Source: Candida dubliniensis CD36
Lineage: Eukaryota > Ascomycota > Pichiomycetes > Serinales > Debaryomycetaceae
Direction: 5' to 3'
DNA length: 64,000 nucleotides
Assembly (NCBI RefSeq): GCF_000026945.1
Contig: NC_012863.1
Span: 649,501-713,500, forward strand
The notes beneath the pieces were generated by a model. It worked only from the letters and a program-made list of their open reading frames with translations, searched no databases and had not been told where the DNA came from. Of the stretch, positions 47,657 to 57,700 are shown piece by piece (position 1 is the stretch's first letter; every line of letters begins with the position of its first letter). Position numbers and translations under genes: made by a program.

Positions 47657-47866
47657 TTATTCATCGGTGTGCTCCAAATGGTAATCCTGCAAATCAGGAT
47701 GGTCATCTAAATAATCATCAGTCATATCGGGAAATTCTTCTAAAGCGTCATGTAGTGCAAACCATTCTATAATACCTCCTTCAAATAGAAAACGAAGAAA
47801 TACACCTCTTTTAGTCTTTTTATTAGCCGTGATTCGCAAGGCTTCCCTGGCTTCCAATTGAGTCAT
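47657..47866 (-). CDS. Mini chromodomain-like protein, subtype II (copy 1)
   Basis: This is a 69-residue ATG-started ORF. The core is REALRITANKKTKRGVFLRF with a Phe-Leu-Arg-Phe-Leu-Phe strand, an Glu-Trp-Phe-Ala-Leu-His segment holding the single Trp, and an acidic C-terminal helix with MTDDYLDDHPDLQDYHLEH. It aligns with the ORF at 49047-49247 over its whole length: KK-T-x(2)-G-x-F-L, W-x-A-L-H, YL-x(3)-PDLQ-x-YH-x-EH. The relation to subtype I and to chromodomains is through the spacing of the beta strands, the Trp and the closing PEL/PDM helix, so it is weaker than for subtype I. Very acidic (theoretical charge strongly negative). Confidence 0.65.
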   Translation of the reverse strand: MTQLEAREALRITANKKTKRGVFLRFLFEGGIIEWFALHDALEEFPDMTDDYLDDHPDLQDYHLEHTDE

Positions 47867-49046
47867 TTATTCCACAATTAGTAAAATTAGTATTGCCGAC
47901 CGTGTGAAGATATGAATATTGACAATTGAAAATGAAACCAAAACAAGATTCTCTTTTCTGGTTTGGGAAGTATAATCTCAAAATCTAATTAAGAGAAACC
48001 AAGAATAATAAGAATATAAAAGTGGAAAGAATGAAAGATATTATGATTTTGATAATGAAAAAAAAATACAGCTTTATATATACAAATGTTACTCCCCATC
48101 TGTGTACGTTTTATGTCCGCAATAGCGTCATCCACAAGTTGAATAGTCGCTCCAGCTTGTTGTATTTTTAAGATATGACGAATAAAAAGTCTGAAAAATT
48201 CTTAATGATGTGTAATTGTATTCTTTATTTTAATAAAGAAAAGTTCAAAACAAGGGATCAGCTTTTGAAGTTTAATTCTATCTATCCCTCTTTCTTCTAT
48301 ATCAATTAAAACTTAATAGTAACAATTGTTGGAAAATAAACTTCTAGTCGTCATTTAGGTGAGGCTGGGCAGTCTACAATAAAATCAGCGATTTAAGAGC
48401 CTTAGTAATGGTTGTACTTCAGGATCTAATATTCTTCACACATCAACAAAGTCTTACAGACTATAATAAAATGTCACTCCTTGATTAATGTGTGTTTATA
48501 TATTAGATGATTATGGATTGGTAAACATTTGTAATGAATCAATTTTTCCAATCGAACATTTATGATGTATCATTAAATGTTGTATATAGTTTTTGTTTTA
48601 AATTTGAGTTTTAGGTTGCAACAAAGTAAGCTGTGGCAAATTTATAATCCCATGCAATTTGTTTGACTTTTACTAGAAGCATTTTGCTGTAATTATCACA
48701 TTCTTGTAACTATGTTTAGCTTTTTGAAAAACTTCTCATACCTATATTTCAAATCAGGATTTTTACGAAAATAATTTAAATTGTTATCAAAACACCAAAA
48801 ATCATATATTCATTTCCAAAGACAAATCCCCTCTAACACACTATGATTCATACATTGCACACACGTAATACGTTCCTATCTACAAGTTGTGTGAAAATTA
48901 TCTACTTAAAAAAATTTATATACCTTGATCTCACAGTATAATTCTAACTTGACCACAAAATTAGCTCAATTCAACAAAATTCCACACATATAGCAAAACT
49001 TTCAAAAATCATCCCTTCACTACTAGCACCCATTTCTCCTGTATTT
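47867..49046. other. Spacer between subtype II ORFs, 1.2 kb
   Basis: AT-rich DNA containing the possible decayed relative at 48088-48200 and two similar words, AGTCTACAATAAAAT (about 48371) and AGACTATAATAAAAT (about 48458), of unknown meaning. No intact gene is seen. Confidence 0.45.
48088..48200 (-). pseudogene. Possible decayed mini chromodomain relative
   Basis: On the minus strand, a short open stretch reads LFIRHILK, then IQLVDDAIADIKR. This lines up with FLRFLF and FALHDALEEF of the intact ORF at 47657-47866 with one insertion. Another frame of the same bases reads TFYSSYLKNTTSW, which also resembles the strand-plus-Trp region, so a frameshift would be needed to join them. It is preceded by TTTTTCAG, which could be a 3' splice site. 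Evidence is weak and rests on short alignments. Confidence 0.2.
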
Positions 49047-49247
49047 TTAGCCGGGATTATGTTCTGCATGATACTCTTGTAGATCGGGATATAAATGTAA
49101 ATAGTGAAGAGTCAATTCAGGAGCAGTTTGTATGGCAATGTGTAATGCTAACCACGCGGAATGACCCGTTATAAATAACACATAAAGAAATGTACCTGTA
49201 GGGGTCTTTTTATGATTCAAAATTTGGATTACTTTTAAATGTTCCAT
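49047..49247 (-). CDS. Mini chromodomain-like protein, subtype II (copy 2)
   Basis: This is a 66-residue ATG-started ORF. It opens with LKVIQILNHKKTPTG, the classic first strand and His-containing turn of a chromodomain, then a hydrophobic strand FLYVLF, Ala-Trp-Leu-Ala-Leu-His, and the closing helix APELTLHYLHLYPDLQEYH. It pairs with the ORF at 47657-47866 (KK-T, W-x-A-L-H, PDLQ-x-YH-x-EH). Immediately before the ATG is an 11-12 base T tract and a run of eight C on the coding strand. The retained Pro-Glu-Leu and the Ile-x-x-Ile-Leu-x-His start make this copy the link between subtypes I and II. Confidence 0.68.
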   Translation of the reverse strand: MEHLKVIQILNHKKTPTGTFLYVLFITGHSAWLALHIAIQTAPELTLHYLHLYPDLQEYHAEHNPG

Positions 49248-50822
49248 CTACTTCAAAAAAAAAAAGGGGGGGGGAACAACAAAAAAATATATAATAAAAA
49301 GATCTTATCGTTGTATATATCACAAATTGAAAATTGGAATATACATGAAAAAGGCAGATTCACTCTAAGCAAAAGCCAAACAAAAGGAAACCAGAAAAGA
49401 AGTAGCTGTAATTGTAATGATGCAAAGAACTCGTTTATATATAGAGAGATCGTATTGTGAGTGTGAGTATATGCATATGCATGAATGAATGAATGGGTTA
49501 GTAACAACTTATACCAGAGAGATGACTTTATTGTTTATTTGGAAACTGTAATTTTTTCAATCAATTTTATTACAAATTTAATAGCAAACAATTCAAGCAA
49601 AAACAAGAATACAAATATCTGTTATTCAGTTGTCTATCTAAAATAATTCAAGAGCAAAATGAGTAAAAAATGAATTAGTACCTGAACTTTTTGTTATCTT
49701 TTAGTCGAGATATTTAACAATACAATAAGTGCCACCACCACCACCATAGGCAACATAAAAAGGGCATTGCTTAAAATACAAAATTATGAAAGCATAATAA
49801 TAGCAATAATAACCTTATTTTTCATTACAATCCAAGAACAAAAAATAGGCTGTGATTCATTACACTCTAAATCAACTCGTTCCAGTTTGATAACAAGAAC
49901 AGAACAAATAAAATGAAATCGCGTAAATTTAAGAACAGGTTGTCAATTCAACTAAATTCACAATATAATTGATTTATCTTGTGCCTGGAATCAATATTTT
50001 AAAAAACCTCTTTTACTTTTTATCAAAAGTGTATTGTATATTATCCTTTTAATTTTGACTTCTAGATTTGATGCAAAAACTGTTATCTACAAATACTAAC
50101 ATTTCTGATTGAAACTAACAAAGAGGAAAGATTTCAGTAATGAATAGGGGGTTCTTGTTGTTGTTGTTTTTGTTGTTGTTGTTGTGATTGATTATATAGT
50201 TTGTCTTGTAGAGTGGCATCTTTTTTAGACGACAAGAAAACAAAGCAAAACAGACGCGTGTAGGTCTGGAAATTGATAACAATGTGTCACCAATTTTTAC
50301 TATATACAATGAATAGTTGTCTTGTAAATTAACTTAAATCAAACTTTATCAAATATTTGTCTACTTCTTTTTTCTTTGAGTTCCACCTCTTCTGTGATAT
50401 GTATTGTTTATGGCTAATTGGAAAAGAAGTCGAGGAATGTAATGTTGATAAGTTTCTGACAAGCAAAATCACCACCATTTTTATGCTCTCATTTTTTTTT
50501 TTTTGCAACCACTCTTATGGATATTCAAGTTCGTAACTGTTTGATACTACAAATAAATACATATACTTCACATTACACAGAAAAATACACTATACACTAT
50601 ACACTCGGTCTATCACGTTGACCCAAATTTAATTTAAACCATCATCTTCTAGTAACCGTTTCAAAAATGGAAATAAATTTCTTGCTACACTAAAAGTGGT
50701 GATAAATCAGCCAATTAGTCAATTAAAATCAAAAACATAAGATTTTATGAAAATCGTCGCAGATAATCTTGTCAAACCTATCATTCTAGTTCAATCCATG
50801 ACAAAACTGTCACCAATGTAAT
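49248..50822. other. Spacer, 1.57 kb
   Basis: AT-rich. It contains a run of eight or nine G after an A run at about 49257-49273, a (CCA)n tract near 49733-49745, a (TTG)n tract near 50155-50185 and an ACGCGT at 50254-50259, about 1 kb upstream of the ORF at 49047-49247. The frame ending at 49702, which contains a Gly run, follows from the (CCA)n tract and is not a gene. Confidence 0.45.
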
Positions 50823-51032
50823 CTAATCACCTTTAGGGAAAATATTTGCTTCTTTGAATTTTTTCACGTAATTACGAGTCAATTCTGGTTTGGCGTTTTT
50901 CAAATATTCATAATTAATGAATCCTCCAGTTCCATCACCAAATTCAACTTCAACGTATATTTTACCATCGTCGTATTTTTGATGACTAATGATTTTTTGA
51001 ATATTAGGTTCAGGGTTCTTGAATAATACCAT
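50823..51032 (-). CDS. Mini chromodomain-like protein, subtype I (copy 2)
   Basis: This is a 69-residue ATG-started ORF. The pattern is EPNIQKIISHQKYDDG, then Tyr-Val-Glu-Val-Glu-Phe, a Gly-Gly-Phe in place of the usual Trp, and the helix KPELTRNYVKKFKEAN. The Pro-Glu-Leu-x(3)-Tyr-Val-Lys-Lys-Phe-Lys ending is strikingly like the last helix of HP1/Polycomb-type chromodomains. It is the best domain match of the four. The remaining tail (IFPKGD) is short. Function would be expected in chromatin binding. The missing cage Trp argues for altered ligand choice. Confidence 0.72.
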   Translation of the reverse strand: MVLFKNPEPNIQKIISHQKYDDGKIYVEVEFGDGTGGFINYEYLKNAKPELTRNYVKKFKEANIFPKGD

Positions 51033-52758
51033 GACTATGTTGACTTATATAGAACTTTATTTGGGTTCAAATATTGTGGAGGTATTTGTGTGAGACGTAT
51101 AAACAAGTAAGTTATAGATATACAAGAAAATGAAAACGAATGGCAAGGTTTGTATATATGAACTATAACTTTGGGTTTTCAAAAAAGTATGAATTCTTTA
51201 ACTCTGAAATTGAAATGATAAAAAAAAATTTAGGCGAATTGTGTTCACATAAGAATATATATATATAGTTAATGTAATTGAATGGTGGTGGAAATAGTGG
51301 CTGAATAATTTATTTTAAACCATGTTTATTGGCAGTTCATGATTAGATCATTCTTAGGACTCTGAAATTAAAATTTGGAATAAAGTAAAACCAAAAAAAA
51401 AAAAAGAAAAGGTAAAGACAAAGCTTGGTAGTTATATAACATAATAATGTTGGATTTGACGTGTTTCAGATAATTATAATTCATTCATTGATATAGCAAA
51501 GGAAAATATGTATAGAGTATAATCACCTTTTAACAAAGTTGGGTTCAAGAAAAAGGTAAAAATAATACAAACAACAAACCCGAAAAGTAGAATAATTGTG
51601 ATACGTAATAAAAAAAAAGAAAATAAGACATTTTCCATTATCAATTGAATATGTGTAATTTAATAGGCGGTAAAAGTTTAAATGAATAGTTTTGTTTCCT
51701 CAGTGGAATTATCAACTAAGATCGTACTCGTAATATCTTGAATTCCTAAATATGAATTGTGCCAGACCTTTTGAGTCATACGTTTAAAAGTTTCACTATT
51801 TTGAAATTTTCAGAGTTCATATTGTCCAATTCAGTTTTCCTTGCTAAATGATTTTGTTTGACTAGCACTCCTTTTTTTTCATTTTTATTTAGAATTTGTT
51901 GATGATTTTAATCAATGTAAATTTGTAATTATCACCAAATTCTTTATTTTTAGACTATTTTGATTCATTCTGCTTGACTTCGTCTTGTAATGTTTAATTT
52001 AATTTTTTCTTTGTATGTGTATATGTTGATTTTGTAAGTTTATACTTTTTAACTTGGTTTTTGTATTTCGTGTTCCTTGAATTTGTTGTGTTCTTTTTAT
52101 TCACTTTTTTGATTCTAACTTCTGTTATTTTACTACAACACTACTATTTATCAGGTGTTTTACAATTCTTATTTTGTATATTCATGGCACTTTCTGCAAT
52201 TAAAATTAAACATCATACTAAACACAATGAAATCCGAACAATATCACAGTCTTTGCACCGCCTTGATGTCATGTGTTCTTGTACCTTCTAATTAAACTCT
52301 ATATATTCACCTACTTTTTCAAACAATAGAAACAAAAAAAACGTTGATACAGTTACACGAGCAAAATCCATCATATGCTTAACAACAACACTAATGCTTT
52401 CGCAGCCACTAAGAAATTTGCTCCCCTCCGTAACTCATATCTACCCCTAAACTATCTTAAAACTCAATGCTCCAAATGAAATATTACACTAGTCTACTGA
52501 TTTCAATTGTAAACCAATTGTAAATGTTTGGCAACTGGTATTACAAGTTTCCCTCAAATCTATCCAATCACAAACTATAAAAAAAGTAACAATGTCACGT
52601 GATACCGATTATAGATTTCTGTATTTATAGCGCAAACGAAAAAAATTCCTCATTAACAACAACGATATCAAAATACCAGTGGAGTTGATGTTTACATATA
52701 TAATCTTGTAACACGGACAACAGACAATAAGCAAGGGTCAAATAAACAACAGCTAGAG
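51033..52758. other. Intergenic region upstream of AIM24, 1.7 kb
   Basis: Upstream of both the minus-strand mini chromodomain ORF and AIM24. It has an (AT)n tract near 51258-51268 and A/T runs. The frame 52061-52291 starts at TTG and is mostly hydrophobic T-rich coding, so it is not accepted. The AIM24 side has CCAAT (about 52564) and TCACGTGA (52595-52602). Confidence 0.5.
52595..52602. promoter_or_regulatory. Cbf1-type E-box upstream of AIM24
   Basis: TCACGTGA, an eight-base palindrome matching the preferred Cbf1 site, lies 157 bases before the AIM24 ATG, with a CCAAT box about 30 bases further up. Both types of site are common at mitochondrial genes in Candida. Confidence 0.5.
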
Positions 52759-53871
52759 ATGTTGAGTACTTGCAGAAACAATCCAATAGTGGCTAAGTCA
52801 TTTAAATATTCATCTTTAACAAAGTCCTCAATACGACAAATTATCACGTCAACTACAAACAACCAGCAAACAATACTCAATAGTGATACAATAATCATTG
52901 ACAAGCCATTGGTAACAGGATCAGGTCCTTTTGTTGAGGTGCCAAAATTTAAACCGATTGGCAACCCAGCCAATTTCTTACAAGTCGTTTTACCTCAATC
53001 ATCAAAGTTGAATGTCCGCTCAATTTCAAGCTCAATAATTGCCATTGACAATAGTAGCACAAAGCAGAAACAAGATAATGAAGCATTTGTTGTGACCAAC
53101 AAACATTCAGTAATTGACTATCAAGAAATATATAGTAAATGCAGTCTCAACTTGATCATTCAAGGTAACAATGAGAATAACTTCAAATTGCTTGAATTGA
53201 AAAACCAACAACTGCAAATCCAAGATGATTGGATAATTCTTCAAGAATCTAATTTAATTGGTTGGATTGATAAATTCAAACTAAATATTGAATCAATTGA
53301 TTTATTAGAGAAATTTTCAAGTTTAAAAATCAATGGTAATGGATATATTTTAATTGATGGTGGCAGTAATGAAGTTTATGAATTGAATTTACATGAAAAC
53401 GAAGACATGTTGGTCAATTTGAACAGTCTAATTGCTATTAATAAACCGTCATCTTCAATTACAACAGATTTGAAATATCAAGTGATTCCTTATTTTTACA
53501 ATATAACCAATCCAATTAACTCATTGGTAAGAATCCCCAAATTCTCAATCCCTAAATATGGAATAGCGAGCGAATTATTTAATCCAATAAGAAAATCAAT
53601 GAACACGTTCACTAGCAATTATAAGAATTTCGTCCAAAACATAAGAAATGAAGCAAATAAGTATCATTGGTTGAAAATCATTCGAGCAACCACAATTAAA
53701 ATTTATCAATGCATTTATAGTAAATTGTTTTACAACAGTGAAGGAGTGTTGTTAAGAAGAAACCCCATATTTATGAAGATTAAAGGTCCTGCTAAACTCA
53801 TTATGAACAATAACGAAACGATAAATAACAACCGATTATTCACTTACAAAGAAATTAAATCAATCAATTAA
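52759..53871 (+). CDS. AIM24: Mitochondrial inner-membrane protein Aim24
   Basis: This 370-residue protein belongs to the Aim24 (TRAP-like/AIM24) family. The N-terminus is basic and Ser/Thr-rich without acidic residues (residues 1 to about 30), a typical mitochondrial presequence. The AIM24 domain begins near residue 55 (GPFVEVPKFKPIGNPANFLQV) and runs to about 260. Yeast Aim24 (394 residues) sits in the inner membrane and helps MICOS integrity and respiration. The C-terminal part has a conserved WLKIIRATTIKIYQ-type segment. Confidence 0.88.
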   Translation: MLSTCRNNPIVAKSFKYSSLTKSSIRQIITSTTNNQQTILNSDTIIIDKPLVTGSGPFVEVPKFKPIGNPANFLQVVLPQSSKLNVRSISSSIIAIDNSSTKQKQDNEAFVVTNKHSVIDYQEIYSKCSLNLIIQGNNENNFKLLELKNQQLQIQDDWIILQESNLIGWIDKFKLNIESIDLLEKFSSLKINGNGYILIDGGSNEVYELNLHENEDMLVNLNSLIAINKPSSSITTDLKYQVIPYFYNITNPINSLVRIPKFSIPKYGIASELFNPIRKSMNTFTSNYKNFVQNIRNEANKYHWLKIIRATTIKIYQCIYSKLFYNSEGVLLRRNPIFMKIKGPAKLIMNNNETINNNRLFTYKEIKSIN

Positions 53872-54788
53872 CATTCAAAACAAGAGCATAGCAAAAGATA
53901 ATTGCTTAAAACAAGTTCCTGTAATGCTTGGAAAGGAAACATAGCAAAGCCAAATGATTCTGCAAGGAGTATAATTGGTCAACAGCTGACTTTATAGTAA
54001 ATCAAATTATGTAGTACCACAATTGTGGTTATGAATTGTTAAATTATAATATATATATATATACTGTATATATTGGATCAAATAGAGTCATACGTTATAC
54101 CAATTGAAATAACAAGATACATAAATCAAAAAGAAAGATTTACGATTTACAACCCACACGAGTGAGGAAGCCAGATGAAGGATGAAATCAAACGAGAATT
54201 GAAAGAAACAAAGCAAAAAAAAAAAAAAAAAAAAAAATTCTAAGGCGGCCCAGAAGAGATCGGTTGAATCGTTCCTGCATATACTTGGGGCGGGCTATTT
54301 TTTTTTTTTTGTGTGGTACCTAGTTTATTTTTTATTTTCGTTCCCTTTTCCAAAAAAGTTTAAAAATGAGCAAAGTCTATTTTTATCTTTGAAACCAAAT
54401 TTTTAATGATTTGTCTCAAAGCGAAAAGAAAAAAAACGATTCTGTTGAGAGATATAATCAATAAAACTTAATAAAAAGTTTAAACACGCACAAATTTCTT
54501 TAAAATCAAAAGAGAATTTTTTTTCTTTTTATTTGGAGATCATTTGTTCAATTCATTAATCCTTTATCCAACAGTAGTAACCACAACGACTACTACTTCT
54601 TATAGTGAACTGTCGTGTTATCAATAATCACTTTATACTGATTCACAATTACTATTTTTTTTTTTGTCTGGAGATCCGGTTATTCCTTGGTTATATCTCG
54701 TTCAAAACAGTACAAATATATTACAAATTTTGACATCAATTTCAAGGAAGAAGAAATTAAAAAAAAAAGAAAAGCTTAACCGTTACAA
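53872..54788. other. Intergenic region AIM24-IPK1, 0.9 kb
   Basis: Contains an (AT)n tract at about 54046-54062, a 23-base A run (54215-54237), a small GC-rich patch (GGCGGCCC near 54245 and GGGGCGGGC near 54288) and a T run near 54299-54311. The A-run-plus-GC patch could be a transcription-factor island; I see no gene. Confidence 0.5.
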
Positions 54789-55874
54789 ATGGAGATTTCA
54801 AAAATCACTTCACCAGATGATTGGGAATATTTTGCTAAGGGAGCTGCTAATATTTTGTTCAAATATACTGGAAATAACGATTATTTGAAACGCAAATTAT
54901 TGAGATTACGATTACTCAAACAAGAAGAAGAATATATATCCACATGTGAATTATATGATTTCATCGAATTGAGATGTAAAGATTTATTTCCCAATCAAAT
55001 TATTGATATCCAATTAACAGTTTTGGATTCGAATTTTACTAATAAGTTGAATAGTCAAGGAAATAAATTGATGTTGAATGAAAGATATGGGTTATTGTTA
55101 CCTAATATATTGGATGGCGATTATAGAAAGATTTCCTTACTGCACAAATGCCAACTATACTTCAATGACAACCACCAAGATATCAATTCCGTGATTTTTG
55201 AAATTAAGCCAAAATGGTTATACGATAATTACACCGATAATTATTGTCGAACTTGTTCTTTAAATCAATTGAAAAAAGTTCCAAGACATTTTTGTCCCTT
55301 GGATTTATTATATACTGAAACTATTGATCAAGGTTTGAATGATTTGTTTGCACCAATCCCGCAAGATATATATGCCAAAATTGAAAAATTGATCCCTTTA
55401 AAGAAATTAACAACAATCTATTTCAATAATCCCGATAATGTTTTTCAAAAGTTAAAGCAATACCAAAAAATTAATAATAAAAACGATCTAATTAAGAACT
55501 TGACGTCTTCTAGTGATGTGTCTCAGAACCTATCCTTGGTGATGACATTAAGAGACGTTGGGTTGTTTATCAAAATTGAGAAATTTGATAAAAACAACCA
55601 TATTCACACGTCGCACAACAACATTAAAAATGTTTATCGTATAAATGATAATGAACTGAATGGGACTAAAGATCAAGATCAAGAGATTGGAACAAACGAT
55701 CAAGAAGATAATGATGAAAAGTTTTTAATCACGTGTAATATTTATGATTTGGATTTGAAATCGAAAATGAAATATAAACATTGGTTAAAAGTTGAAAATG
55801 ATTTGCAAGAAATTTACAATAGTTCCAACCCTAATTGGAGATACTGTATTAAGTATGATCAAATTCAACATTAA
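54789..55874 (+). CDS. IPK1: Inositol-pentakisphosphate 2-kinase Ipk1
   Basis: This 361-residue enzyme makes IP6 from IP5. The family signature EIKPKW is at residues 138-143. A zinc-binding-type stretch (Tyr-Cys-Arg-Thr-Cys-Ser, then His-Phe-Cys-Pro-Leu-Asp-Leu) follows at about residues 151-177. An N-lobe KGAANILFKY segment lies near residue 17. The C-terminal part has the conserved VMTLRDVGLFIK block near 252 and an acidic low-complexity insert near 290-315. Length exceeds yeast Ipk1 (281) because of inserts. IP6 and its pyrophosphates control SPX-domain proteins such as Vtc4, whose gene lies nearby. Confidence 0.9.
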   Translation: MEISKITSPDDWEYFAKGAANILFKYTGNNDYLKRKLLRLRLLKQEEEYISTCELYDFIELRCKDLFPNQIIDIQLTVLDSNFTNKLNSQGNKLMLNERYGLLLPNILDGDYRKISLLHKCQLYFNDNHQDINSVIFEIKPKWLYDNYTDNYCRTCSLNQLKKVPRHFCPLDLLYTETIDQGLNDLFAPIPQDIYAKIEKLIPLKKLTTIYFNNPDNVFQKLKQYQKINNKNDLIKNLTSSSDVSQNLSLVMTLRDVGLFIKIEKFDKNNHIHTSHNNIKNVYRINDNELNGTKDQDQEIGTNDQEDNDEKFLITCNIYDLDLKSKMKYKHWLKVENDLQEIYNSSNPNWRYCIKYDQIQH

Positions 55875-56138
55875 TATCAGTTTGGTACAACTACAATCTA
55901 GGTATAGCTTTTTTTATTTGTTTCATTGAAAATTCTTTTTCGTCTATAGACTTGCATTCTTCATGGCATTAATATTATTAACTTGTATTCTGTTTTCATG
56001 TGTTTTCTCTATAGATCCTATCAGTCATTCGATTGTTCACATCTGTTATTGAATGATATCATCGAGGAGATTGAATCGACGTGTAAAAGTTGAAAAAAAA
56101 AAAAAGGTCCTGTGTTGCAAATATAATCAATGGTTTTA

Positions 56139-57362
56139 TTATTTGACTACTGCCCCTATAAATCTCTTACATGTTGCTAACCGATAATCCTGATACTCTT
56201 GCACCATTGATATGGGGTTGATCTCCAAATTTCTCTTCACTTCATGGATTATCTTACCTTCACCACCAACAATGGTCAATTTATGAGAATCTATTTGATC
56301 AAACGGAATTCTTGACAATTGCAAAGGATTCTCAACTATGGAATTATAAACATTAGTTCCAGCTTGAATTCCAGTATGGAATGCCCAACCAGCTGATTTA
56401 ATTGTGGACAATTCAATCAAATCCCCCACAGCGTAAATATTTGGTATGTTTGGTATTTGCAAATAATCATTGGTTTGAATATTATGATTTGCAGTTATGC
56501 GAATGTCTAAATCGGGAGATAAATAATCGAGATTGTTTCTGAAAGAAGTAGCCCATATATTTAAATTTGACTCAATTGTTCTTCCATCAGTAGTTTTCAA
56601 ATTGTATGTTCCCCTATCGTTTTCTGCTGCTGTAGCTTTTAAGGTATCTATTCTTGTATTTAAGAACACGTTAATATTAGCAAGCTTTAACGATTGTAAG
56701 GTTTTGTTTTTGAATGTTTCCAGTATTGGTTCTGGTGGCAAAGTGCCATGAGGATGAATCAAATTAACAATCTTATTAGGATAATGCAATTTAATTTCTG
56801 CCGCCAATTCTATACCAACGGCACCACCACCAATAATGCTAATAATTGGACTTTCCTCAATTTTGTTGTTTGTGAATTCAATTTCATTCAAATACAATTC
56901 AAATGTAGAAGCCATTGGATTGACTGGCCAATTTCTGTTTCTTCCTGTTGCTAAGATTGCATAGTCATACTCAATGCTTGATTCGTCGATGTCGTTGATA
57001 GAGTAACTAATTTTGTTGCTGGCTAATTTGGTTACTTTCCCTTGAATATAATTCAATACCAAATTGTTATTGTCAGTATTTGTATTTCTTGTTAATTGAA
57101 GTTTTAAATCATTGGAAGTACTGATCACATTATCAAATTTTAAAAAATCACAAAATGGAACATATTGTTTGCTTGCAAAATCTTTGTTAACAATTGATTT
57201 TGGTAGTCCTAATATATTCAAGAACCCTGATTTTGGTTCAATTAGCGTGATTGATATTGGTTTTGAAATAGTGCTTAAGTTTTTGGTAATTAACAGTTTT
57301 AATGTATTTAAAGCAGCTAACCCAGCGTATGAACCTCCAATGATTACCACTTTTGATGCCAT
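56139..57362 (-). CDS. AIF/AMID-type FAD oxidoreductase, diverged paralogue
   Basis: This 407-residue flavoprotein is of the same family as the twin genes in the inverted arms. It has the FAD motif IIGGSYAG (residues 7-14), the ILATGRNRNWP motif near 144, the NAD(P)H motif GGGAVGIE near 179 and the second FAD motif IYAVGDLIELS near 318, followed by IKSAGWAFHTG. It lacks the 35-residue N-terminal extension of the twins. Codons are AT-rich like the neighbours, unlike the GC-richer arms. It sits 429 bases downstream of the stop of copy 2 and on the same strand, so it is a tandem paralogue. The twin was probably copied out from this locus, or both arose from an older tandem. Confidence 0.92.
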   Translation of the reverse strand: MASKVVIIGGSYAGLAALNTLKLLITKNLSTISKPISITLIEPKSGFLNILGLPKSIVNKDFASKQYVPFCDFLKFDNVISTSNDLKLQLTRNTNTDNNNLVLNYIQGKVTKLASNKISYSINDIDESSIEYDYAILATGRNRNWPVNPMASTFELYLNEIEFTNNKIEESPIISIIGGGAVGIELAAEIKLHYPNKIVNLIHPHGTLPPEPILETFKNKTLQSLKLANINVFLNTRIDTLKATAAENDRGTYNLKTTDGRTIESNLNIWATSFRNNLDYLSPDLDIRITANHNIQTNDYLQIPNIPNIYAVGDLIELSTIKSAGWAFHTGIQAGTNVYNSIVENPLQLSRIPFDQIDSHKLTIVGGEGKIIHEVKRNLEINPISMVQEYQDYRLATCKRFIGAVVK

Positions 57363-57700
57363 TATTGTTAGATATTGATGAATTGGATCTTGTAAAAGAA
57401 GAATAAAAAGAAACCATCAATATAACTTTTGAGTACTATTTATACCCCAAAAATACCTCAAATACATATTAATTATTGCCAGTAGAAATCTTTATGTATT
57501 TCTAGAGATGTAAAGGTATTTTTTATTTGATACTTTACTAAAGGGTAGCTTTTAATAAATTTTCGGAATCGGTCTCGGGATCGGATAGATGCCAAGGCCA
57601 AGTTTTTTTTGTTCTTTTCTCCATGTACCCATAAATCTAACTCGGTTTTTGACGAATCAACAATGAATATAGCATGAATACGGAGTTAAAGTTGCCCTAC
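57363..57700. other. Spacer between oxidoreductase paralogue and right arm
   Basis: 338 bases of promoter of the diverged paralogue, reaching the border of the right arm. It includes a CGGAATCGGTCTCGGGATCGGAT patch (about 57564-57586) with repeated CGG/ATCGG words that may bind a zinc-cluster factor. No gene. Confidence 0.5.

Noticed and set aside
49702..49830. Minus-strand frame ending in a Gly-run tail
   Set aside because: The Gly run comes from a (CCA)n microsatellite, there is no ATG and the upstream part is Tyr/Phe low complexity.
52061..52291. 76-codon hydrophobic plus-strand frame upstream of AIM24
   Set aside because: It starts at TTG, not ATG, and its hydrophobicity follows from T-rich DNA. 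It was considered as a small membrane protein but has no support.
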